Assembly (NCBI RefSeq): GCF_013280595.1
Contig: NZ_JAAATY010000045.1
Span: forward strand, 1 to 64,000
DNA: 64,000 nt
Direction of reading: 5' to 3'
Source: Kibdelosporangium persicum
GTDB taxonomy: Bacteria > Actinomycetota > Actinomycetes > Mycobacteriales > Pseudonocardiaceae
How positions within the stretch are numbered: the first letter of the stretch is position 1; the number at the start of each line of letters is the position of its first letter. The notes below the pieces were generated by a model. It was not told the DNA's origin and made no database searches. It saw only the letters and a program-made list of their open reading frames with translations. Of the stretch, positions 48,384 to 58,178 are shown one piece after another. The position numbers and the translations under genes are program-made.

Positions 48384-51300
48384 GTGCTGGCACCGGTACT
48401 GGACGCCCTCAACGAAGCTGGCCTCCGATCGGATCAGGCAGCTTTGCTGTGTGACGTCGAACTGGGGCTCCGGTTGCACGAACGACTAAACCCCGCCGAA
48501 GCGGTAGGCGCGGCTTGGGTTCTGTTCTGCGGAATTCCCTACGCCCGCGGACGCGGACTTGTGACGAGGGACGAAGCGGCTATCGTTCTCCATTCGGCGC
48601 GCTTCTCGTTGTGGACCTTGCGTCGACGAACAACATGGCACGACGCCCTGGCCACTTACCAGGCCCTGGACAAAAGGGTCAGGGCCTTCGACGTACTGAG
48701 CCCGGATACCCGGATCGTCCGGTTGCCGACCGAGGGCATCGCCGATGACCGATTTACCCAGTACGACCAGCTACTGGCCGCGGCCCCTCCCTTCAAAGGC
48801 AGCCCAGCCACCTTCGCTCGGCAAGGATGGCACCAGTTCCAAGCTGGCCGCGCGACCATCCGCGTCGATCTGCCCGATACCGCGCATCTCGCTCGGCCTG
48901 CCGGACACGACATCCATTTGCTTCCGCCCGGAAATGGCGATCCGATACCGGTGAACTGGGACGAGCTGATCGACACAGCTAAGGACATGGACGCCATCGA
49001 ACCCCACGATTGGGCGCGCCGTATGCGTTCAGTCCGGCTCCGGACGCGAGGAAAATCGACGTTTCGCGAGAAGCGCGAGTTCACCGTCGCGGGAATCCAG
49101 CACCTCCTCGGCATCGTCGGAGCGGGGAAAAGCACCTTACGTGACGTGCTGACCGTGCACCTTGCCCGACAGGGCGGTCGGATCACAGTCGTGGTTGGCG
49201 ACGTCGCCGAAACCCTTGAGCTGGTCAGGCTTTACAACCTATACACCGGAGGCAAGGCGGCTCCGATCCTGGGTGCGTCGGGCAAGGAACGGCATGCACA
49301 GCGGATGCACCGCAGACTCGCCGGGCGCGGCGAGGCGAACGTCCTTGCCCACAAGGATCCCGGGTTCAGCTACCTCGGCACATCATGCGTGCTGAACACG
49401 CTCCTCAGCGACCAGGACGATGTCCTCGCGTTCAACCAGGCTCCGTGCACGCGGCTCCACCGCCGCACCGTGCGGCCCGACGCCAGAAGAAAGTGGTCGA
49501 CGGTGCCGGTGACCTGCCCCTACTGGGTTGGGTGCCCGCGGTACCGCGGAGCGCACGAATTGGTGCAGGCCACCATCTGGGTTTCGACGCCAGCCGGTCT
49601 GGTGGATGCCGCGATACCACACCCACAAAACGCCGAGAAGATTCGTTACCTCGAGGCCGCCTGTAGACGCAGCGACCTCGTCATCATCGACGAAGCCGAC
49701 CGGGTACAGATGCAGCTTGACCGGATGTTCGCTCCCGCAGTCACGTTGGTTGGCGGCTCGGATAGCAGGTCGCTGCTGGATGACCTGGTAGGTCACAAGA
49801 CCCGGGAGCTGTTCGAAGGTGCCCGGACGCAGCTGTCCGACCACGATGTCGAGGTCTGGACGGCCGCAGTCAACACAATTACCACGACCACCGATCGACT
49901 GTACGCAATGCTGGTCGCCGACCGTGACCTTCGGGAATGGGTACGGACCGGCTACTTCAGCGCCTGGACCCTACAGCTCCGGCTGATCGAAGAACGCTAC
50001 CCCGACGACGCGACCGACGTGGAAGAGCCTCGCCGAGATCTAACTGACCTGCTCGACGAGTTCCGGGACAACCCTTTCGGCGATCGCGCCGGCAAAGTCA
50101 CGCCGGAGCTGACGGCGCTTGTGAACGAGGTGCTCACCACCGGACGCCAACCGGCAACCAGGCGAAAGCTGACCGATTTCCTGGTGGAGTTGTTCGACCT
50201 GTCCCGATTCTGACGAAGCTGGAGCTGGCGTACAAAGAGCAACAAGAACAGCCCAGGCCGGCCAAGCGCCGGCACAAGCCAGCGCCGGATCCGGCGGACT
50301 GGCTGGACAAGAAGCGCCGCCAGTTCGAGTTCACCCTACTGCTGTCGGCGCTGGAACCGAAACTGGCCCTGATGAACGCAATGTGGCCTCGCGTCGAATC
50401 GGTCCTGAAGCTGGGTTTCAACGACATGTACCAGCGACCGCCTGACTACGGCCCGATCGTCCCGGAAGCACCGAGGGGAAACGTACTGGGCTTCCAGTTC
50501 ATCGTCGACGGGCCGCCACGGCACGGCGTACAGAGCGGTGAGCTGCGGTACTTTCGGTGCAGTGGCATCGGGCGGGAACTGCTCCGCGCCATGCCCGACC
50601 TTCCCAGAGTCGACGGCCGCCCGGGCACCAACGTGCTCCTGATGTCGGGTAGCAGCTGGGCAGGCAGTTCCAGCCGCTACCACGTGTCGGTCCCGGTCGG
50701 CGTCATCCTGCTTCCGGCCGAAGATCACCTCAAAGCCGTGGTCGGCGGAACCGAAATGCGGTTCGAGTTCCTGCAGAGCGGAGCCGGGACCGAGACACTG
50801 AAACTTTCCGGCGCTGATCTCGACGAACGACCGGAGATCATCCGCCGCATGGTGACCCGCCTGGGCGAGCCCGACCACGACGGCAGCATCCTGGAGCGCG
50901 AGCTGCGAGAATGGCCTGATGCCCGGCGGCGGATCCTCCTCCTGGTTGGCAGCTATGACGAAGCGGAGCTGGCGGCCGACACCCTGCACACCCTGAGCTC
51001 GAGGTGGAAGGGCAGGGTGGTGCGGCTCGTGTCCGACGACGCCGAGGTCGTCGTCGGAAATGACGACGAACGACACGCACCGGTCTTGCGCCGCGGCGAC
51101 GTAGACACCCTTCGCCACACCGATGCGGAGATCCTCGTGGCACCACTGCTCGCCGTAGAGCGCGGGCACAACATCCTCAACGACGACAAGGTCGCTGCCA
51201 TTGGCAGTGTGTTCTTCCTGGCTCGACCCAACCCCCGGCCCGACGACCTGGGGCTCGCGGTCCATACCGTGAACGACTGGCTGGTCCGGTTCACCGATAG

Positions 51301-51745
51301 CACCGACTTCGCCGAGCATCTGCGCGAAGCGACCGATGTGGACGAAGGCGCCTCAGCGATCCGCAAGGAAGCGCGGACCCGCTGGTACCGAGCCCTCGCC
51401 AGGTCTCTCGGCTGGAGCTCGCTCGGCGTCGACCGTGACACGGTGACCTGGGATTTGCTGGTGCTCATCTGGCAGGTGATCGGCCGTCTGGTGCGCGGCG
51501 GGGTGCCTGCACGCGTCGTGTTCGTTGACTCTGCGTTCGCACCGGAAACGGCCGCAGGCAAACCAGCCGACGAAACGTTCGCGACCAGTCTGCTGCACAA
51601 CATCCATGCTGTGCTCACGCCGTACCTGACCGCGGACTCGACCGAATCGGCTCACGATCGCTACATCGTCGACGCGCTCTACCGGCCGCTCTGGGCAGCG
51701 CTGGACCGCCTTCTCAACGACAGGACCTCGGAATGCACTCTCTGA
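48384..51745 (+). pseudogene. DinG-like helicase of the pPIWI_RE system, frameshifted
   Basis: GTG 48384 is the first standard start, but a CTG at 48363 overlaps the upstream TGA (CTGA) with AAAGGA before it. The first part has Walker A GIVGAGKST (about 245), a Cys-containing insert (CPYWVGCPRYR) and Walker B LVIIDEADRVQ. It stops at TGA 50211-50213; one base restored there continues as TKLELAYKEQQEQ into the C-terminal half (RILLLVGSYDEAELAADTLH, VAPLLAVERGHNILND). Total length is one base short of open. It would unwind duplexes for the PIWI nuclease. Confidence 0.8.
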
Positions 51746-54371
51746 TCACTCCCTGCGCGTACGAACCCGACCCCGACGCCGGCCCGTGGGTCGAAGACCT
51801 TCACGTGACGACGTTCGCCGAGCAGTGGCGCACCGAACTGACCGATCTGTTCGCGCTGGGCTGGCGCAGCCGGGAACCATTCGCCGGGCTGCCGGTCCGG
51901 AAGCTCGACAGCCTCCTCCGCGCGGTGGCACCGGGGATACTCGCGACCGGCCGCGGTGCCGCCGCCGACAGTTCGGTGCCGTGGCTCTATGCGCGGGAGC
52001 CGCTTCCCCACGACATCGTCCTACCCGCGTTCATGAGCTGGGTCGCTGCTCTCCGGCCAGAATCCGAGCACCAGGCCGCCACCCGTCGCGTGCTCGACGC
52101 GGTCCGCCGGACGGAACCGGAATGGTCGACCTGCGCGGTCGAGCTATCCGGTGCCGACGTGTCCCCAGGCGGGACCGCTTCACCACACCGACGGCTCTAT
52201 GCGCTCCTGCCCGAGCTGCTGGCTCTTCGCCTGGCCGAGCGCCCCTTCCGCGCCGAGGGGACGCACACGGACATGTGGTTCCGCGCGGTCCGGCTCGAAC
52301 ACGGGGCGGAACTGGTTTCGTGGCCACCGCAGAGGTTTCGGAAGAACGGGGTGGATCACCGGTACTCGGCCCGGTTGGGGATCACTCTGCACACCGTGCC
52401 GTTTTGCCCGTCGTTCCGCGTCCACGTGTCGTCGGGAATTCGCCGATGGGTGACCCGTTCTCCCATCTGGGTTCCAGCCGGCCGCGGCGCCACCGTGCTG
52501 TTCGACCTTCCGTTGCCCTGGCAGGAAGAGACCGAGTCGCGCCGCCTCCGTCTGGTCGGAAACGCGATGAAGTTCTCCGTCTCCGACGGGCGGTACTCGT
52601 GGCGGGGGCACAGCCCGGTGGAGATCATCGACGACCTCGACATCGTGCGGCGTTACCCGAAACTCGAAGACCTCATCGCCGACCCGCGCGCGTGGCTGGC
52701 CGGCTAAGGCGGCGTCATGGCGGCGGTAGTGCACAGCACCGCGATGGGCCCACACAAGATCGCCAGCGGCCTGATGCCCGGGGAACGGGCTGACCTCGAC
52801 AACTGGGTGGAAGCCGGGCTCCGTCCTTGGCTACGCCGAGTTTCTTCGCTGAAGCGGGCGTTCCGCGTCACCAAGCCGGTTCTGCTTCCGAAGGTGCCAA
52901 AGACCGACCCGGTGCGTCGGGCTGCGGTGGAATTGCGGGCTGTGTCGGCCAGGAGAGCCTCGCTGCGTGCCGTCTTGGCAGGGGAACCGCTGCACGTCGA
53001 CATCGTCACTGTCTATCCGGAGACACGGGAGCACCTGCTGCGGCAGCTTGCCCTGCTGCTCGGGGCTGCCGATCCCGGCGAAGGCGACCACCGCCGATGG
53101 TCCGTGGACGGCCTCGAAGTTGAGCTCGTTCTGTCTGACGCAAGCTCTCTCACCAAGGCCCTGAAAACCCTGCCGGACGCGCGGCTTCACGCCGCTGAGG
53201 CACTGCGCGCGCGGCGAGCCGCGGTGGCAGCGCGGTACTCACCTCGCATCGGTCGGCCAGGATTGGCTCTAATCGAGATTCCCGGCGCCGACCGGTTCAC
53301 GGTCCCCGGCACGGATCCGAAGCCCGCCTTGCGGCTTGGGTTTGCGACACCAGGCGGCTCTCTCAGTTCATCCAGATCGCTGACGACCACACCGCGGATC
53401 CGGCGACCCGCGCCGAAGCCGCGTGCAGGGACGGCCTTCGTCAGCTCGGCGCCTTCTCTACACCAGTACACCGGGCAGGCACCGGCGTCCCGGCTGACCT
53501 CCAGTACGTGGCCCTGTGGGTGGTGCGCAAGCAGGCCACGACTACGACCAAGCGAGCGAGCCGGCATCTCGTCGCCGTGCGAGTACAGCCCGCCGATCCT
53601 GAGCACCCGGTCCAGGGCTGGGACGACCGCGTCCAGGACTGGGTTCCGTACGCGGACCTCCTTGTTTCTCTCGCGGCGGGCGGAAACTCCGCCGACGACG
53701 TCCCAGCGAGTGGCCTTCGTCCGCTTCTTACGGTCGAGGACGAACGAGCCGACATCGAACGACGCGTGCGCGCAATCCTCTTCCAGGTCCGGAACCAGCC
53801 GACACTGCTGCTTGCGAACGCAGGTAACCTGCGAGACTCATGGCGGTGGCTGGGTAATGAGACCCTGGTGCGGGACAAGCTCGGCTTTGCCGGCGAACCG
53901 GACCAACGCCTGGGTGCCTTCGGCGAGCACCTGCGGGTTGTTCTGCTCCGCGACCGCAACAGCCGGGACGAGGTCCCGCAGTGGTACGCACCTGGCAAGG
54001 ACAACGACACGCCCGGCTTCGGTGTCGGCCTGTGGGTGTCGCAGGACGGGGCGCCGGACAACCTGGTCTTCGCCAGCACAGCAGACGTGCCCAAGAACTT
54101 CCCCAAGGTCCCCCGCGGACTCCGCAAGCTCTCGGGGAGGGAGGGCGCCGGCCCTGCGCCCACGGTGGCTGCGTGGAATCCGCAGTACCTGGAACTGACG
54201 GTGCTGGGCTGCCCTGAACAGGACGAGGCGGCGACGTGGGCGGCGATCGCCCACCAGCTCAGGTTCCACGACGACTACGTTCCCCTCGCCCGGCCTCTAC
54301 CGATGCACCTGGCCAAGCTCGCTGAGGAGTACCTGAGCCCACAGCCCACGGACGGCGGTTCGCTGGGGTAG
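51733..54371 (+). pseudogene. pPIWI_RE protein A, split by a stop and a frameshift
   Basis: ATG 51733 overlaps the helicase end. The first 324 codons (to TAA 52705-52707) form the N-terminal region (VPWLYAREPLPHDIVLPAFM, PLPWQEETESRRLRLVGNAM). The same frame resumes immediately (AAVVHSTAMGPHKIASGLMP), so the TAA is a nonsense change or a gene split. At 53344-53346 one base is missing; the new frame carries the RNase H/PIWI domain: PTLLLANAGNLRDSWRW, LRVVLLRDRNSRDEVPQWYA, TVLGC and ARPLPMHLAKLAEEYL, including the R and E that name the family. These proteins are predicted nucleic-acid-guided nucleases. Confidence 0.85.
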
Positions 54372-54465
54372 TACCACCTCGGGCTGCCGCTGGTGGACAA
54401 CCCAGCGGCACCCCCACACCAGCACATCACAGGGCGCTGACAACGGCCTCCCATAGGCTGTAGAA

Positions 54466-55479
54466 ATGGCATTTGGCGACTCGCGCGAACCGGCAGGCAA
54501 GGGACCACGGTCCGTCCCCAAGCCGAAACGGCTTGCACACCTCCGCGTCGACAATCGCGGCTACCCGATCATCGCAGCAATCGGCCAGGCGCCCGGAGAC
54601 ATCGACTTCGGCGCGCTGTCGGAGCCGCGAAAGCTCGCATTGGCCACCTTCGACCTCTGCGCAGTGTGCGCGCTTCCACTTGGCCAGGAGCTGCGGTGGC
54701 AGGTTTCCTTCGACGAAGCAGCGGCGACGGCGAAAACGTTCATCTCGAGTGAGGCACCGGTCCACGAGATCTGCGCTCTGTACGCAGCCCAGGTCTGCCC
54801 GCTCGTTTCGTCTCCGTACGCCCGACACGGCGACGAAATCCGTAAAGGCATGAAGCGTCCCAAGGTCACCTTCCTGACCGGGTTCCGCCGGACAGCACGG
54901 GTCTTCGGCCAACGCTCAGGGCTTCAAACTTCCGAGTGTGTCCTGCATTTCGAGACCACCGGCGTCGAGCAGCGGCTGAAGCTGTCGACCTCAGCCGAAG
55001 CGATCGAGGCCTACCAGCGAGCGCTCGAGGCCGAGGTGGAGGTCACGATCGACGACACTGAGCGAGAGATTGCCACACGCCTCACCGAGCTGACGATCCA
55101 GGAGGGTGAAGATTCCGGCAGTGTGATGGCAGGAGCCGCGTGGTTCGCGGGCGGCGCGTTCTGTCCTAAAGTCGGCAACGTGCAGGGCATGCGGCGCTTC
55201 ACCGAAGACCCGATCTACACGGCTCTCGCACGACGGGTGCTACTGGAACCTGGATTCGCGAAAAAGTTCGAGGAGACGGACGACCTCTACACCCGCGCTG
55301 CAATCAAGTGGCTCAACAGCCGTGACCACCTGCCGGAAATTCTGGCAAGCTGGCGCAAAACCGCGTTGAATCGAGCGCTGAGCGGTCGGTCGGCACCTGA
55401 CAAGAGCAGCGGCGGAGTTAATCTTAAGAAATCCAAGCGCAAGCTTCAAGGCGCCGCTCGGCGCAAGAACCGCCGATGA
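54466..55479 (+). CDS. Cys-rich hypothetical protein downstream of pPIWI_RE
   Basis: ATG 54466 is placed by content; no strong ribosome site is seen. The 337-residue protein has a possible zinc site (CAVCALPLG near 66-74, then VHEICALYAAQVCP), a central helical region with many Glu/Thr, and a very basic end (KKSKRKLQGAARRKNRR). It lies 94 bases past the PIWI gene on the same strand. It may be an accessory component; no family is named. Confidence 0.65.
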   Translation: MAFGDSREPAGKGPRSVPKPKRLAHLRVDNRGYPIIAAIGQAPGDIDFGALSEPRKLALATFDLCAVCALPLGQELRWQVSFDEAAATAKTFISSEAPVHEICALYAAQVCPLVSSPYARHGDEIRKGMKRPKVTFLTGFRRTARVFGQRSGLQTSECVLHFETTGVEQRLKLSTSAEAIEAYQRALEAEVEVTIDDTEREIATRLTELTIQEGEDSGSVMAGAAWFAGGAFCPKVGNVQGMRRFTEDPIYTALARRVLLEPGFAKKFEETDDLYTRAAIKWLNSRDHLPEILASWRKTALNRALSGRSAPDKSSGGVNLKKSKRKLQGAARRKNRR

Positions 55480-55817
55480 CCCCGACACGGGAGCTGGGTG
55501 GCGTTGCCACCGGACCCTCTGGCCTGGTAGCGGCGCGCGGGCGGGGTGGCGTACTCAACGCGTGGGGTGCTGGAGCAGCGGAATCTGCGACTGTCGGCGT
55601 GAAACGACGTGACAGCGAGAGTGCGGCGCGAATTCAACCGTCGGCAGGTTTGGTCGCGTAGAGGGCTTCGGGGTGCAGCGAACCTGCCGGTCGCCGTCCG
55701 ACCTGGGCTAGCTGCTGTCGTGGCCATGCATCGCGGGCGAATGACCTGGCGAACCTATTCGTGAATCCGGATGGGCCGACGTATGGCTGCGGGGTTGATG
55801 TTCAACATGGACACTTG
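55480..55817. other. Flank of IS3 without a confident gene
   Basis: Frames here on either strand are short and Arg/Gly-rich. The right part runs into the IS3 left end at 55818. The N-terminus of the CHAT gene beyond the IS is not recognisable in this stretch. Confidence 0.4.
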
Positions 55818-55882
55818 TGAGGTTCCCCCGGTAGCTCGGAGACTTTGAAGCATGGTCCGATAGGACCTGAAGGGAGTCGTCC

Positions 55883-56193
55883 GTGGCAGCACCGAAGAAG
55901 TACCCCGACGAGCTGAGGGCTCGTGCAGTCCGGCTGTATCGAGAGTCTGATCCCAAGCCGGTGATCCGCCGGCTGGCCGAGCAGCTCGGGGTGCATCACG
56001 AAGCACTGCGTAACTGGATCCGGCAGGACGAGGCCGACCGCGGCGAGCGCGACGATCGGCCCACAACCAGCGAGTCGGAGGAACTGCGCCGACTGCGGCG
56101 GGAGAACGGGAACTCAAGCGTGCCAACGAGATCCTCAAGGCCGCGAGTGCTTTTTTCGCCTCGGAACTCGACCCGACCCGGCGACGGTCGTGA
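55883..56193 (+). pseudogene. IS3 orfA (HTH), one-base frameshift
   Basis: GTG 55883 opens the usual orfA HTH (YPDELRARAVRLYRE, RRLAEQLGVHHEALRNWIR). At about 56113 GAGAAC-GGGAAC lacks one C; adding it restores RENRELKRANEILKAASAFF and a stop at TGA 56191-56193 that overlaps the orfB GTG as GTGA. The lesion matches the one-base losses elsewhere in the window. Confidence 0.85.
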
Positions 56194-57095
56194 AGCTCGT
56201 GCAGCAGCTTCGCGGCCGCTTCGGGGTCGAGCCCATCCTCCGGGTCCTCGGTATCGCCTCCTCCACCTACTACGGCTGGGTCCGGCGCCAGACAGACCCG
56301 TCACCGCGGCAGCGTCAGGATGAGGAGCTGGTGGCCGAGATCGTGGAAATCCACACCACCTACGGCAGCCCGCGGGTGCACGCGACGCTGCGCCGCCGCG
56401 GGATCCGGGTGTCGCGCAAGCGGGTCGAGCGGCTGATGCGCGGCCACGAGCTGCAGGGCGCGTTCCTGCGCAGAAGGTGGCGAACACCCTCGACCCGCCG
56501 CGATCCACGAGCGACGCCGGCGCCGGACCTGGTCAACCGGGACTTCACCGCCCCGGCCCCGGACCGGCTGTGGGTTGCCGACGCCACCCGTATCCCCACC
56601 GGCGAGGGCGTGTTCTGGCTGGCAGCTGTCCGTGATGCCTTCTCCAACCGGATCGTGGGCTGGAAGACCAGCGACCGCTGCGACACCAGCCTCGTGCTCG
56701 GCGCGCTGGAGTACGCGATCTGGTCCCGCGAGGTCCGTGACGGGCAGCTGATCCACCACAGCGACCGAGGCTCGACCTACACCTCGATCCGCTTCGCGCA
56801 ACGCTTGGCGGACAACGGAATCCTGCCGTCGATGGGCTCCGTCGGCGACTCCTACGACAACGCGCTGATGGAGAACTTCTTCTCCACGCTGAAGATCGAG
56901 CTCGTGTACCGGAACTCGTGGCATACCCGCGACGAGGCCGAGAACGCGATCTTCAGCTACATCGACGCCTGGTACAACACCCAGCGCATCCAGAAAGAGC
57001 TCGGCTGGCTCAGCCCCGACGAGTACGAGGCTACCTGGCACGCCGATCAACTCGAGCCATCTATCATCCCTGCGTCCCCAACCGGAGCCAGGTAA
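56190..57095 (+). CDS. IS3 orfB transposase
   Basis: This 301-residue DDE transposase starts at GTG 56190. It shows the HTH_21 region (SPRQRQDEELVAEIVEIHTT YGSPRV) and the catalytic residues in VADATRIPTGEG (D), HHSDRGSTYTS (D) and NALMENFFSTLKIE (E), then YNTQRIQKELGWLSPDEYEA. In IS3 elements a functional transposase is normally made by frameshifting from orfA. Confidence 0.93.
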   Translation: MKLVQQLRGRFGVEPILRVLGIASSTYYGWVRRQTDPSPRQRQDEELVAEIVEIHTTYGSPRVHATLRRRGIRVSRKRVERLMRGHELQGAFLRRRWRTPSTRRDPRATPAPDLVNRDFTAPAPDRLWVADATRIPTGEGVFWLAAVRDAFSNRIVGWKTSDRCDTSLVLGALEYAIWSREVRDGQLIHHSDRGSTYTSIRFAQRLADNGILPSMGSVGDSYDNALMENFFSTLKIELVYRNSWHTRDEAENAIFSYIDAWYNTQRIQKELGWLSPDEYEATWHADQLEPSIIPASPTGAR

Positions 57096-57171
57096 TCAAC
57101 CCTCCGAGTTATCGGGGGAACCTCACTTGTGCGACCGATCCGTGAGATGACGCGGGCTTTCGCCACGTCAG

Positions 57172-58158
57172 GTGCACCTTGGACGCAGGCACGTAAAACC
57201 ACAACACGAGCCGCTGTGGCCAGCGAACCCTCTGCCATCGCCAGGTACCACATGGACTCTGGAAACTGGCTGGAAAACACAGGTCGAGATCGCACCTCCG
57301 GCTGTCGGGACGCTGTTGGACACGCTGTCGCGAGGAGACGAACTGCCCCAGCGAGGCATCACCCGGGCGAAGTGGGACAGCCTTGGCGCATTCCTGTTCC
57401 CGCACGAGGAGATCTGGTCTGGCACCAACGAAAGCCCCCGCTCAGTCCTCGTGTGCCCGGACCCGAGGCTGTGGCAATTGCCGCTCGGCGCGCTCACCCG
57501 GGACGGTGTGCACCTCGCCGGCGTTGCCGAACTGGTCCTCACCCCGAGTCTGCGCACGGCGGCGCTAGTAGCCAGCAGGAGTCGTACCCGGCAGAGCCGG
57601 CCACTAGGCCCAACAGTCAGCATTCTTGATCCGCGACTGCCTGGGCACGACGTCGAACGCCAGACGCTGGACATGTGGGCGGCCGACCATGTCGAGGACT
57701 CTGGCCTCGACATGGTCAGCCAGGCCTGCATGCTGTACATCAGCGGACGCGGCGACGCCGCCGGCGAGTCGGCCACCCTCGGACACACGGCGATCACCCT
57801 GGAACGTCTCGCCAACCTGCCGCTGCCCCCGCTGGTCGTGCTCAACGGCTGCTGGAGCGGCACAGCGGTGAGCCGGTACGGCACGGACCCGTTGAGCCTG
57901 GCGGTCGGTGCCATGCTGGGCGACGCGGACTCGGTGATCGCCGGTACCGGGGCCATCGGTGGAATCGGTTCCGCACTGGTCGCGCAGCACCTGTTCCCGT
58001 TGCTGAGGTCGGGTATCCCGGTGCGCTCCGCGCTACGCTTGGCGCAGTTGCGCGTACGGGACGAGCATCCCGAGCTCGGACCGTTCGAATGGGCGGGACT
58101 CTGCATGGTGGGCATCGACGCACGGTGGAACGGCCGGGCCTTCACCAGCGGAACATGA
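57172..58158 (+). CDS. CHAT-domain (caspase-like) protein, possibly N-truncated
   Basis: The frame opens at about 57172 (TTG) with no good ribosome site; IS3 sits 46 bases upstream and may have removed the N-terminus. The product of up to 328 residues has the CHAT order: VLVCPDPRLWQLPLGALTRD, LTPSLRTAALVA, MLYISGRGDAAGES, VVLNGCWSGTAVSRYG, SALRLAQLRVRDEH. The nucleophile Cys (LNGCWSG) is present, but where a His of the GHG type is expected it reads SGRG, so protease activity is doubtful. It is convergent with the NB-ARC gene 20 bases away. Confidence 0.8.
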   Translation: MHLGRRHVKPQHEPLWPANPLPSPGTTWTLETGWKTQVEIAPPAVGTLLDTLSRGDELPQRGITRAKWDSLGAFLFPHEEIWSGTNESPRSVLVCPDPRLWQLPLGALTRDGVHLAGVAELVLTPSLRTAALVASRSRTRQSRPLGPTVSILDPRLPGHDVERQTLDMWAADHVEDSGLDMVSQACMLYISGRGDAAGESATLGHTAITLERLANLPLPPLVVLNGCWSGTAVSRYGTDPLSLAVGAMLGDADSVIAGTGAIGGIGSALVAQHLFPLLRSGIPVRSALRLAQLRVRDEHPELGPFEWAGLCMVGIDARWNGRAFTSGT

Positions 58159-58178
58159 CCGGCCGCTCGGGTCACAGC

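Larger units (their letters stand above)
55818..57125 (+). mobile_element. IS3-family insertion sequence with 4-bp target duplication
   Basis: The ends TGAGGTTCCCCCGGTAGCTC (55818) and the reverse complement of the right end (TGAGGTTCCCCCGATAACTC) match at 18 of 20 positions. CTTG at 55814-55817 and 57126-57129 is a target-site duplication. It contains overlapping orfA and orfB. The clean duplication marks it as a simple insertion, 46 bases upstream of the CHAT frame. Confidence 0.93.

Noticed and set aside
52705-52717. Natural two-gene organisation of PIWI A
   Set aside because: The frame resumes immediately in phase and no ribosome site precedes 52717; a nonsense change is the simpler reading, though not proven.
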